Shown here in pieces: positions 25,600 to 34,069 of a stretch of 64,000 nucleotides of DNA. The stretch covers positions 1 through 64,000 of the forward strand of contig JBBQJW010000016.1 of NCBI GenBank assembly GCA_038326325.1. The letters run 5' to 3'. The position numbers were made by a program, and so were the translations under genes. Each line of letters opens with the position of its first letter. Position 1 is the first letter of the stretch. Under the pieces are notes generated by a model, which was given only the letters and a program-made list of their open reading frames with translations, searched no databases and was not told where the DNA came from. Origin of the DNA: UBA10324 sp038326325 (GTDB taxonomy: Bacteria > Bacteroidota > Bacteroidia > Chitinophagales > UBA10324).

Positions 25600-27927
25600 C
25601 TATTTAGCAATTTGTTCAGCAGATGGTTCTTCCTCATATCGTGTAACAGTCAGAATTCCTTCGAGGTCTTTCATGTGGTCCATCAAATCCTGTAACTGTT
25701 GAGTGTCTTTCACAAACACTTTTATTATCCCTTCAAATAATCCATCATTCGTTTCGATTGTAATTGATTGCATATTAATTTTTGCTTCGCCCGAAATCAC
25801 ATTTGTGATTTTGTACATGACACCCACATCGTCAATGCCTGTTATTTTTAATCCAGTGAGGAAAGTTATCTGATGTTGCTTCGTCCACTTTGTGCGCACG
25901 ATTTTGTAACCATACTTCGCAATGGAATTTATTGCCTTCGGACAATTAGGTCTGTGAATTTCAACTTCGCCATTTTTCCCAATGAAACCAAACACATCAT
26001 CGCCAGGAATTGGTTTGCAACACTCCGCTAAATTGTAATCTACTGTATCAGAACCTTCGCCGAACACAAACAGATTTGCATTGTGCTGCAATTTATTTTT
26101 TATCGCGAGTTCAACATCCACGCTGCTTTTCTTCTCTTTGTTTCTCAATTCAATTTCATCGCCCTGCTTCATAAAATTCTGCAACTCGCTGATGTGAAAA
26201 TTTCCAACACCAATACTGTAATATAAATCGGATAAACTTTTTAGTTTATAAAATGCAAGCACCTTATTCAGATTCGGATTATTGAAATTCACTTTGTATT
26301 CACGAAAAATATTTTCTAATGCTTTTTTCCCAATGGAAATAATTCTTCTACGCTCTTCACGGAAAATATCTTTGAGTTTCGATTTAGCTTTTGCTGTAAC
26401 ACAATAATTCATCCAGTCTTCTGACGGTTTCATTTTTTTTGAAGTCAGAATTTCCACCTGGTCGCCATTGCTGAGACGATAACTTATAGGAACAATTTTC
26501 TGATTCACCTTTGCACCTATGCAGCGTAAGCCAACATCAGAATGAATTTCAAAAGCGAAATCAAGAATGGAAGAATTTTTCGGTAACACTTTTAAATCTC
26601 CTTTCGGTGTGAATACATAAATTTCATCTGCGAAAAGATTCAGTTTAAAATCGTCAATGAAATCAAGTGTGTTCGTATCTGGATTATCAAGCAACTCGCG
26701 AATGCTGCGCAGCCAATCATCGACCGCCGATTCACCCGCTTGATTTTCTTTCTCTTTATATTTCCAATGAGCGGCATAACCCTTCTCTGCAATTTCATCC
26801 ATGCGCCGTGTGCGAATCTGCACCTCCACCCATTTCCCTTTGGGCCCCATTACGGTCGTATGCAATGCTTCGTAACCATTTCCTTTCGGGGTGGAAATCC
26901 AGTCGCGTAATCGGTCAGGGTTTGGATGATAAAAATCTGTTACAATAGAATACACTCGCCAGCAATCTGCTTTTTCATTGTCAATATCTGAATCAACAAT
27001 TATTCGAATCGCGAACTTGTCATATACTTCATCAAACGGAACTCCCTGCTCTTTCATTTTTCTCCAGATAGAAGAAATAGATTTCGGTCGCCCGAAGATT
27101 TCATATTTTTTTATTCCGTGTTCTGCAATTTCTTCTTTAATCGGCTTGATAAATTCATTGATGTAACGGTCTCTTTCTTTTTTCGAATCTGCAAGTTTTA
27201 CAGCAATCTGTTTGTAAACTTTCGGTTCAGAATATTTCAACGACAAATCTTCTAGCTCCGATTTTATCGCGTACAATCCTAAACGATGCGCCAGTGGAAC
27301 ATAGAGGTAAACAGTTTCCGACGCGATTTTTAATTGCTTGTTGCGCGGCATAGAATCCATTGTGCGCATGTTGTGCAATCTATCGCCAAGCTTGATTAAA
27401 ATAACACGAACATCTTTTGCAAGTGTGAGCAAAATCTTACGAATATTTTCTGCCTGCACAAAACCATGCTGATCAAAAATCACTGAGATTTTTGTCAGTC
27501 CGTCAATAATTTCTTTTATTTTTTTCCCGAACTCTCGTTCTACATCTTCCAATGTAATTTCAGTATCCTCCACCACATCGTGTAACAGTGCACATATAAC
27601 GCCAACAGGACCAAGCCCAATTTCTTTAGCAACAATCTGCGCAACAGCAAGTGGATGTAAAATATATGGTTCCCCACTTCGGCGCCGCATTTCTTTGTGC
27701 GCATCCAATGCAATTTCAAACGCGAGGCGAATTTGTTTGTGGTCGCCCTTTTGCATTTGCGGCTTCAGCGACGAGAGCAAATTTTTATACTGCTTTAATA
27801 TTTCTTTCCGCTCAAGATTGGTAATGGAATCTTCTGCTTCTTTTTTTTGAGAAGAAGAATTTGTTTTTGACGAATGAATTACTTCATCATTGCTAACTTC
27901 TTTTTTATTGTCGCTCAGTTCGCTCAT
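25600..27927 (-). CDS. rsh: Bifunctional (p)ppGpp synthetase/hydrolase (Rel/SpoT family)
   Basis: The 775-residue protein controls the stringent alarmone. It has an HD hydrolase domain (HPLAVAQIVA, then HDVVED at 116-121), a synthetase domain (SIWRKMKEQG, DKFAIRIIVDS and YEALHTTVMGPKGKWVEVQIRT in part), a TGS domain (VFTPKGDLKVLPKNSSILDFAF), a zinc-finger/helical segment (NLAECCKPIPGDDVFGF) and a C-terminal ACT domain. The charged first 45 residues are an extension that may be dispensable. Only 7 bases separate it from the upstream secreted beta-helix gene, an odd pairing that suggests read-through transcription. Downstream are the Fur-family and glycosylase genes. Confidence 0.95.
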   Translation of the reverse strand: MSELSDNKKEVSNDEVIHSSKTNSSSQKKEAEDSITNLERKEILKQYKNLLSSLKPQMQKGDHKQIRLAFEIALDAHKEMRRRSGEPYILHPLAVAQIVAKEIGLGPVGVICALLHDVVEDTEITLEDVEREFGKKIKEIIDGLTKISVIFDQHGFVQAENIRKILLTLAKDVRVILIKLGDRLHNMRTMDSMPRNKQLKIASETVYLYVPLAHRLGLYAIKSELEDLSLKYSEPKVYKQIAVKLADSKKERDRYINEFIKPIKEEIAEHGIKKYEIFGRPKSISSIWRKMKEQGVPFDEVYDKFAIRIIVDSDIDNEKADCWRVYSIVTDFYHPNPDRLRDWISTPKGNGYEALHTTVMGPKGKWVEVQIRTRRMDEIAEKGYAAHWKYKEKENQAGESAVDDWLRSIRELLDNPDTNTLDFIDDFKLNLFADEIYVFTPKGDLKVLPKNSSILDFAFEIHSDVGLRCIGAKVNQKIVPISYRLSNGDQVEILTSKKMKPSEDWMNYCVTAKAKSKLKDIFREERRRIISIGKKALENIFREYKVNFNNPNLNKVLAFYKLKSLSDLYYSIGVGNFHISELQNFMKQGDEIELRNKEKKSSVDVELAIKNKLQHNANLFVFGEGSDTVDYNLAECCKPIPGDDVFGFIGKNGEVEIHRPNCPKAINSIAKYGYKIVRTKWTKQHQITFLTGLKITGIDDVGVMYKITNVISGEAKINMQSITIETNDGLFEGIIKVFVKDTQQLQDLMDHMKDLEGILTVTRYEEEPSAEQIAK

Positions 27928-27934
27928 TTCATTT

Positions 27935-30649
27935 TCAATTTACGACAATAATTTTTTGCTGCCATTGTTGTTTGGGTGAATGGATATTGAGAATATACAT
28001 TCCTGCTGGATAATTCTTAAGTGTAACAGTATTTAAAGTTGAACCTGTAAATTTTCCAGACTGCTGTTTCTGCCCTAGTAAATCGTAAATTTCAAAATCA
28101 TATTTATCTCCATCAGGCAATTGAATAAATAATTTGCCGAACTCTGACTGAACAGGATTAGGAAACAATTTAATTCCTTCCGGCTCCTGAATTTCTTTTA
28201 CCGAAACAAGATTCAATGGAGAATCCAAAACCAAAACATAAGACGAATAAGGCTGAAGTGTGTAAGAACCCCCAACTAAGTTTCCATCCAAATCACGAAA
28301 TATGGAATCAGCAGAAAGTGTAACAGTAGAAACATTCGGAGAATTATTCATAATCAAAACCGACATGCGCGATGAGTCGTGTTTGAGGACTGTAACAGGC
28401 AACAGCGAAATATTATCGAAGTAAACGAGTGAGTCGCTTCTATGTAAATAGAAATCCAGTACCATAGGATTATCGTTACGCTGAGCTTGAAACAGATAAT
28501 TAATATCCTTTCTTGAAGTTTCAATCGGAAAATATTTACTCAATCCAATTTCAATGTAAGGAGAATAGTGCTGAATAATATTTGAAAATAAAATTCCATC
28601 CTTTGTTCCTGAACTTGAATAAGACAATTGATAAAACTGATTCTGATCCATTGGAAAAGGTGCAGAAATAAGTTTTGATTTATCAGAAGGTAGAGTATCA
28701 GTCACTTCAAATTTTACACAACCTCCATCCATCATTGTCAAATTATCAAGCAGCAAAGAGCAATTAGTGTCGGGTTGGGTAATCCAGTTGTCAAAATTAT
28801 TTGTGAACTCTCCATTCGTTATCAATTCACTTCCGATTGTATCTGTTACAGAATAATTCTGCCAGTGAACATTTGAAACATGACTGTTTGAATCCTGCTG
28901 AGTGATTTGATTCCAAAGCGAAAGAGAAAATGGTTTGTCAACAACAAAGGAATCAAAATCTGATTGCTGTCGAATAGGATAATAATCATAAGGATTGCAG
29001 TAATAATTACTATCGCCTTTGATCGGCAAAAAATCATAACTCTTTCCACTTAACTGAAGAGTTGGTTGTTTATCATTTAACGAATACAAAATATTATGCT
29101 GTAACAGTATATTGTTAGTTGAATTCAATTGGTCGCCATCATTAATATATATTTGCCCGTATTGGTTGTTGAAAAAGGTGTTGTTTTTAATTAAATGATC
29201 GTGGTTATATCCGGTAATATATATTCCATAAGAAATTGAATTAACAATTGTGTTGCTTTCAATTGTATTACCATGACAAGATAACCCTAAATAAATCCCT
29301 GAAGAAACTGGTGATTTTATTGTAGTTCCTTCGATATTAAATCTTGTATCTAAAATGAAATTATTCCTTAAAATATTATCATGGGTATTACTTTCAGATA
29401 ATTTTATCGCCCCCCCCCCCTCTAAAGTGAGCATTGAGTTTTTAATAACATTTCTTTCAATCGAATTACTATAGCCATATAAATTAACTCCGACATAACC
29501 CACACTATCAATATAATTATCGGTAACAGAATTAGAAGCTCCTATATTAATATTGATTGCCTTTGGAAAATATATTTGCTCTGTGCCAAAACCAATTCTG
29601 ATTCCTGTCCGAAGGATTTTATTATTTTGAAAACTGCATTGCGAGAAAAAATATCCAAAAATTGCATCATCTCCACAGTCGCTAATATCGTTGTAACTTA
29701 TATCAACAGAATTTGAAACTCCTAATAAATTAATTGCATGCTGTCTGATTTTTTTAAATTGACAATTAATTATTTTATTATGTGAGATTGAATTTGAAAA
29801 TCGAATTGCATCCTTTGATTGACCAACAAAACAAATATTGTTGATTGTAATGTAATTAACCAATGAGTCGCTAAGAAAACCAAAATTTAAAACAGACGCC
29901 TCTACATCAGAAAAATTTAAGTCGATATTTGTCGGGGGAATAATTAATACTTGATTAGTAGCAGTATCACAGAACCATTCGTTAACTGTATCTAAAGCGG
30001 GTAAAAAATCTTCAATAAAGAATCCATTAAAAAGTGGAATTGTGGTAGAAAGCGGATTTGAAAAATTCAGGAAGCCTTGACTAAAACTATTTATATGAGC
30101 TGTTTCACATTGAAAACCAGAAGTTCGAATTACTGCGGTTGAGTTATTCCAATATCCATCTGATTGATTCAGATAAGGAGCATAAACAGCAGTATTCAAT
30201 CCATTGAAATATGTTTGGATATATCCCTTGTTAGGATAGCGGGCTGATTGCATCCAATTATTATTAAGCCAAATACTTTTAACATAATTAGAATCTGTTA
30301 CAGCATAAATGTTTCCGTTATTAGTCCAACCTAATAATTTTTTAAACCCACTAATTATAGGAAGATTTCCATTGCCATACTTTCCAAAATAAATCGGGGA
30401 AGAAATTGTTCCAGTTGCTTTTAAAATTAATGTTCCAAAAAAAGTATCGCCGCATTTCAACAAAACTGAATCACCTGCAACAACAGTTTGGTTGTTTAAT
30501 CTATCCAGGGTTTTCCATGGTAAAGCGGGCTGAAAACCTGAGTTTGAATCATTTCCTGATGAAGAAGAAATATAGTATGTAGCAGAACGAGCGTTATAAT
30601 TCAAACAAAAAAATGAAAATATAATAAGAAGAAGAATTTTTGAATTCAT
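27935..30649 (-). CDS. Secreted right-handed beta-helix protein with T9SS domain and an 11-G tract
   Basis: The 904-residue protein has a signal peptide and then YYISSSSGNDSNSGFQPALPWKTLD, typical of pectate-lyase-like DUF1565 helices. Successive NNTI/NIERN-type coils such as NSIERNVIKNSML and GNTIESNTIVNS run over about 240-540. A carbohydrate-binding-like domain follows, and a T9SS tail (LFPNPVQSEFGKL). It probably acts on or binds a polysaccharide. The coding strand has 11 consecutive Gs (complement of 29410-29420, encoding Glu-Gly-Gly-Gly-Ala) that could slip and shift frame. Five TGTAACAG words and reversed copies lie inside. It lies 7 bases upstream of rsh. Confidence 0.85.
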   Translation of the reverse strand: MNSKILLLIIFSFFCLNYNARSATYYISSSSGNDSNSGFQPALPWKTLDRLNNQTVVAGDSVLLKCGDTFFGTLILKATGTISSPIYFGKYGNGNLPIISGFKKLLGWTNNGNIYAVTDSNYVKSIWLNNNWMQSARYPNKGYIQTYFNGLNTAVYAPYLNQSDGYWNNSTAVIRTSGFQCETAHINSFSQGFLNFSNPLSTTIPLFNGFFIEDFLPALDTVNEWFCDTATNQVLIIPPTNIDLNFSDVEASVLNFGFLSDSLVNYITINNICFVGQSKDAIRFSNSISHNKIINCQFKKIRQHAINLLGVSNSVDISYNDISDCGDDAIFGYFFSQCSFQNNKILRTGIRIGFGTEQIYFPKAININIGASNSVTDNYIDSVGYVGVNLYGYSNSIERNVIKNSMLTLEGGGAIKLSESNTHDNILRNNFILDTRFNIEGTTIKSPVSSGIYLGLSCHGNTIESNTIVNSISYGIYITGYNHDHLIKNNTFFNNQYGQIYINDGDQLNSTNNILLQHNILYSLNDKQPTLQLSGKSYDFLPIKGDSNYYCNPYDYYPIRQQSDFDSFVVDKPFSLSLWNQITQQDSNSHVSNVHWQNYSVTDTIGSELITNGEFTNNFDNWITQPDTNCSLLLDNLTMMDGGCVKFEVTDTLPSDKSKLISAPFPMDQNQFYQLSYSSSGTKDGILFSNIIQHYSPYIEIGLSKYFPIETSRKDINYLFQAQRNDNPMVLDFYLHRSDSLVYFDNISLLPVTVLKHDSSRMSVLIMNNSPNVSTVTLSADSIFRDLDGNLVGGSYTLQPYSSYVLVLDSPLNLVSVKEIQEPEGIKLFPNPVQSEFGKLFIQLPDGDKYDFEIYDLLGQKQQSGKFTGSTLNTVTLKNYPAGMYILNIHSPKQQWQQKIIVVN

Positions 30650-30735
30650 AATTTAAAGCAAAAACTGTTTAAACAGCCCATCATGTAAAAGTATAATTGA
30701 TTTTTTCTCCACGAATTAAAATTTCCTTTACCCAT

Positions 30736-31860
30736 TTAGATTGTGACAGAATTTAAATTATCAGGAAAATATTTTTTTGAAACTTTTTTCCCAAACCGAA
30801 TTAATGGCATTTCAATCAAATAATACATTGCTGTTGCAATTATTATGGTTGAAAGAATACAAAATAGAAGTCCAAACATATAAATATGATTTCCGAAATA
30901 AAACAACTCAGCTAAACCCTTTGGATGTCCAATGAAGATGTTAAATATCACAAACCAATGTGTCAAGTAAACGCTATAACTAATTCTACCTAAAAATAAA
31001 AAGGGTTTCCATCGCAATATTTTTTGCCAGGAAGAACTATTAATTGCTTTCCATAAAATCAAACAAGATGCAACACCTGTAATATGAAAAGCAGTCAACC
31101 CAAAATAATAATTTGGTAAAGAAAAGAAAGTACCAAAAGAAAATATATCATTAAAAAACCTCACTGAATATAATATGGCAACTAAAAAATAAAATATCCC
31201 CCTGAACGGGTAAATTTTAGAAGATTTAAAATCATGTTTTTTTATTTTATCAAAATTCTTACCTAACCACACACCAAGAATAAAATGAAATAAAAAAGGA
31301 CTCAAGACAGAGTTGAAAAAAAACGAAACAAGTATTAACCATTTTAACATTTTAGAATATTTCAATGCAACTATAATTAATACTGGAACTAACAAAGACA
31401 AAGCAATTTCAATTTCGAGCGTCCACCCAGGTAAATAAAATTCATGAACTTTCCTGATTAAAAGAGCTTCAATAATAAAATTATGATCTTCCTTAAATAT
31501 TCCATTTAAAAAAAAATCTAATGATAAATATGCTCTGAAGTTATAAAGAAAAAAACAGCTAATCATTACAAGATAGGCCGGATAAATTCTGAAAATTCTT
31601 TGTATTACAAATGCCGGATAATTTATTTGAACATTAGACTTTTCAGCATTAAAGTACTTATACGAAAGTACCAATCCACTCAAAACAAAAAAAAGTGAAA
31701 CAGCATCTGCTCCATTAAAAATCATTGCCAAAAAATATTGAATTCTTCTTCCATCCCAATAATGAAATGTATCAAGAGAAAAAATAAAATGGTAAATCAA
31801 AACTGAAAAAGCAGCAAGCCCGCGAATAGAATCTAAATAATCAAGTCTGTTTTTATTCAT
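30736..31860 (-). CDS. Membrane acyltransferase (OafA/acyltransferase 3 family)
   Basis: The 374-residue protein begins RLDYLDSIRGLAAFSVLIYHF, with the family His near residue 23, and has about ten hydrophobic helices. It ends in ATAMYYLIEMPLIRFGKKV. Family members O-acetylate surface polysaccharides or lipids from acetyl-CoA in the inner membrane. No SGNH domain is fused. The gene is separated from neighbours by about 90-140 bases and is very AT-rich with no TGTAACAG copy, unlike the genes either side, so recent acquisition is possible. Confidence 0.85.
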   Translation of the reverse strand: MNKNRLDYLDSIRGLAAFSVLIYHFIFSLDTFHYWDGRRIQYFLAMIFNGADAVSLFFVLSGLVLSYKYFNAEKSNVQINYPAFVIQRIFRIYPAYLVMISCFFLYNFRAYLSLDFFLNGIFKEDHNFIIEALLIRKVHEFYLPGWTLEIEIALSLLVPVLIIVALKYSKMLKWLILVSFFFNSVLSPFLFHFILGVWLGKNFDKIKKHDFKSSKIYPFRGIFYFLVAILYSVRFFNDIFSFGTFFSLPNYYFGLTAFHITGVASCLILWKAINSSSWQKILRWKPFLFLGRISYSVYLTHWFVIFNIFIGHPKGLAELFYFGNHIYMFGLLFCILSTIIIATAMYYLIEMPLIRFGKKVSKKYFPDNLNSVTI

Positions 31861-32004
31861 CAGGCACGAAATGTAACACTAAGTGTCATTGTCAACTTTG
31901 TAAAAATATCAACCAAAGTAATGTGAATCAATTTAAATTCATTTCTGTCATTAATTATTTCTGACTCTACATTCACCAGAAATAAATTTAAAACAAAAAA
32001 AATA

Positions 32005-32769
32005 ATGGCTGCAATCACCCAATCTGGTAAAGAGATGCAAGACGAAAAAACTTCTTCTCTTAAAAATTTACTCGAGGCAGGTCGAATGTTACAGCAAGCC
32101 GGAAATCATCACAGTCCCTTCAGCGAAAAATTAGATTGGATTGAAACACTCATCCATACCGAAGAATTAGAGCGCCGTCGTTTTGCAGAATATCTAAACG
32201 AAGATTTAGGTTCAATGCTCGCAGGAATAAAATTGAAAATGGAGTCGCTGGAAAAAGAAGCACAGAAATTTTCTGCTGATGCGAAAGAAAATCTTCATTC
32301 AAGTTTACATCTGATTGATGATGCAATAGGGCAAATCAGAAATTTAGCTCATCACGAAATGCCAATGAATATGGATTTCGGTTTAAACAATGCCATCAAC
32401 AATTTAGTCAACCGCATTAACGATTCAGGTTTGCTTGCCTTGAAAATTCAGATTGTAAATGCTGAAATCAGTTTGCCTATTGCTCTTGAGACTTCCGCCT
32501 ACAGAATTATGCAGGAGTTACTGAAAAATATTATGTATCACTCCAAAGCAGTGAACGCAAATATTTTTATGTATCAGCACGGTTCAACATTATTAATTGA
32601 AGTATCTGACGATGGTTCAGGATTTAATTATCAAAAAGAGTTACACCATCCGAGAGGTTTGGGTTTGAAAAAAATATTTCAGCGCGTGCAAATGCTCGGT
32701 GGAAAAATTGATGTTCTCTCCACTCATAAAATCGGAACCAAGTTCAGTATTGAAATTCCGTTGAAATGA
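32005..32769 (+). CDS. Sensor kinase-like protein lacking the phosphoacceptor histidine
   Basis: The 254-residue soluble protein has a HisKA_3-like dimerisation helix, ELERRRFAEYLNEDLGSMLAG, in which the usual LHD reads L64-N65-E66, so the phosphoacceptor is Asn. The ATPase domain looks intact: N-box N175 (ELLKNIMYHS), G1 DDGSGF (202-207) and G2 RGLGL (217-221). There is no membrane segment or known sensor domain. The LuxR-type regulator 100 bases downstream is its natural partner. It may act as a pseudokinase, phosphatase or ATP-binding scaffold, or use another residue. Confidence 0.85.
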   Translation: MAAITQSGKEMQDEKTSSLKNLLEAGRMLQQAGNHHSPFSEKLDWIETLIHTEELERRRFAEYLNEDLGSMLAGIKLKMESLEKEAQKFSADAKENLHSSLHLIDDAIGQIRNLAHHEMPMNMDFGLNNAINNLVNRINDSGLLALKIQIVNAEISLPIALETSAYRIMQELLKNIMYHSKAVNANIFMYQHGSTLLIEVSDDGSGFNYQKELHHPRGLGLKKIFQRVQMLGGKIDVLSTHKIGTKFSIEIPLK

Positions 32770-32842
32770 TTTCAACGGCAATTCCACAAACTATAGTTAG
32801 TAATAAGTAAGTAGCCAATTTATGATGCGAGTATTCTAATTT

Positions 32843-32850
32843 TACTTTTG
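32843..32850 (+). promoter_or_regulatory. -7 element before the LuxR-type regulator
   Basis: TACTTTTG matches TAnnTTTG and lies 20 bases before the ATG at 32871, so the regulator may be transcribed separately from the kinase-like gene. No clear -33 TTG was seen. Confidence 0.4.
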
Positions 32851-32870
32851 AAATAATCATTCATAAACTC

Positions 32871-33554
32871 ATGGAGTTAATTAAAATATTTGTCGCAGAC
32901 GACCATCAACTTTTTATTGAAGGAATAAAGGCTTTGACCCGTGACAGCACTGAAGTGAAATTAATTGGTGAAGCGGAAAACGGGGAAGACTTATTAGAGC
33001 AATTAAAAACAAACAAACCCGAAGTGATTTTGATGGACATTAATATGCCGAAACTCACAGGTATTGAAGCCACAAAAAAAATCCGCCAGCTTTATCCCGA
33101 TATAAAAATTCTCGCACTCACCATGTTTGATGATACATTATATGTGTCTGAAATGATTAAAGCCGGCGCATCGGGATATTTGTTAAAGAATGCAGGCAAA
33201 GCAGAATTAATTACAGCAATAATTACAGTTAATAAGGGCGAGAGATATGTAAGCAGTGAAGTGTCGCTCAAGATGATTGACAAAATGAATAACCCGGAAC
33301 ATTCATCAACAGATAGAATGCCTCCTGTTAGAAAAGCTGAAGTAACCAAGCGTGAATTAGAAATATTAAAATTGGTAGCGCAGGAATTAACCAATGCTGA
33401 GATTGCAGTTAAGTTGAACAATTCTCCAATGACAATTATTACTCACCGAAAAAATTTATTGCGAAAATTGGGAGTAAAAAATACTGCCGGCTTAATCAAG
33501 TATGCAATGGAGCAAGGAATGTTGAATGATGATTATCACATTCCGGGAAAATAA
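32871..33554 (+). CDS. NarL/LuxR-type response regulator
   Basis: The 227-residue regulator has a receiver domain with acidic pair D10-D11 (ADDHQ), phosphoacceptor D56 (LMDINMP) and a conserved Lys in GYLLKNAGK. The C-terminal LuxR helix-turn-helix reads TKRELEILKLVAQELTNAEI. All residues needed for phosphorylation are present, so it can be phosphorylated even though the adjacent kinase-like protein lacks its His. It likely regulates transcription as a dimer; targets are unknown. Confidence 0.92.
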   Translation: MELIKIFVADDHQLFIEGIKALTRDSTEVKLIGEAENGEDLLEQLKTNKPEVILMDINMPKLTGIEATKKIRQLYPDIKILALTMFDDTLYVSEMIKAGASGYLLKNAGKAELITAIITVNKGERYVSSEVSLKMIDKMNNPEHSSTDRMPPVRKAEVTKRELEILKLVAQELTNAEIAVKLNNSPMTIITHRKNLLRKLGVKNTAGLIKYAMEQGMLNDDYHIPGK

Positions 33555-33733
33555 ATTCATCATTTTATAAATTTTTTTTATTCGTAACCCTCCAATATTC
33601 ATTGGGAGAACCTGTATTCATAAAATTATTTTCAAATAAATTTTTAAATCGTGTAACCAAATTCAAATCACGATGTATTAGAGGTCAAACACGCAGTTAA
33701 AACACAACAAGCCACTAAACTTATTAAAGTTAT

Positions 33734-33806
33734 AACCGCCTTCTTCCACGCTTCCTTAGGGTTTGGTGTTTTACCTTAGAGAAGATTTTGAGGGCGGTTT
33801 TTTTTT
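33734..33806 (+). terminator. Long stem-loop terminator, possible end of a small RNA
   Basis: AACCGCC (33734-33740) and GGCGGTT (33793-33799) form the outer stem, followed by eight or more Ts. The 52-base interior has additional pairing (CTTC with GAAG). It lies 180 bases after the regulator gene, so it may end that transcript or a separate small RNA. Confidence 0.6.
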
Positions 33807-33935
33807 ATCATATTCAGAATATTTGAATTCAGGCTTTTTCATTTCCCCTTTATTTAATTTTTCAGTCAGAAAATTCCAATCGATTTTATTTTAAAGAATA
33901 TTTAGGTGTAAATTTTTTCACGCTCCATTCTTTGT

Positions 33936-33943
33936 TACATTTG
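33936..33943 (+). promoter_or_regulatory. -7 element for tRNA-Leu
   Basis: TACATTTG matches TAnnTTTG and lies 18 bases before the mature tRNA 5' end at 33962. Transcription may continue through tig, which begins 26 bases after the tRNA. Confidence 0.6.
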
Positions 33944-33961
33944 CCGTCCTTTTAATACAAT

Positions 33962-34043
33962 GCGGGTATGGCGAAATTGGCAGACGCGCCAGACTTAGGA
34001 TCTGGTGCCGCGAGGCATGTGGGTTCGACCCCCTCTACCCGCA
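33962..34043 (+). tRNA. tRNA-Leu (anticodon UAG)
   Basis: The 82-base cloverleaf has acceptor arms GCGGGTA and TACCCGC with discriminator A. The anticodon stem is CCAGA/TCTGG with loop CTTAGGA and anticodon TAG at 33996-33998. A long variable arm (about 14 bases) and TTCGA in the T loop are present. The CCA end is not encoded. A T tract follows at 34044, where part of the transcript may end. Confidence 0.95.
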
Positions 34044-34069
34044 CTTTTTTTATCTAAAATTCTTTCCAA

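Larger units (their letters stand above)
33555..33961. other. Intergenic stretch with a structured element and tRNA promoter
   Basis: The 407-base gap holds no gene frame. It contains a terminator-like element (33734-33806) and, at 33936-33943, a TAnnTTTG element before tRNA-Leu. The rest is AT-rich and unremarkable. Confidence 0.5.

Noticed and set aside
27581..27588. Octamer considered as a transcription-factor operator
   Set aside because: Too many copies lie inside coding regions with no positional link to promoters.
33962..34043. tRNA-Leu(UAG) considered as an amber suppressor explaining the TAG in the 18029 gene
   Set aside because: Its anticodon UAG pairs with CUA/CUG leucine codons; it does not read the UAG stop codon.
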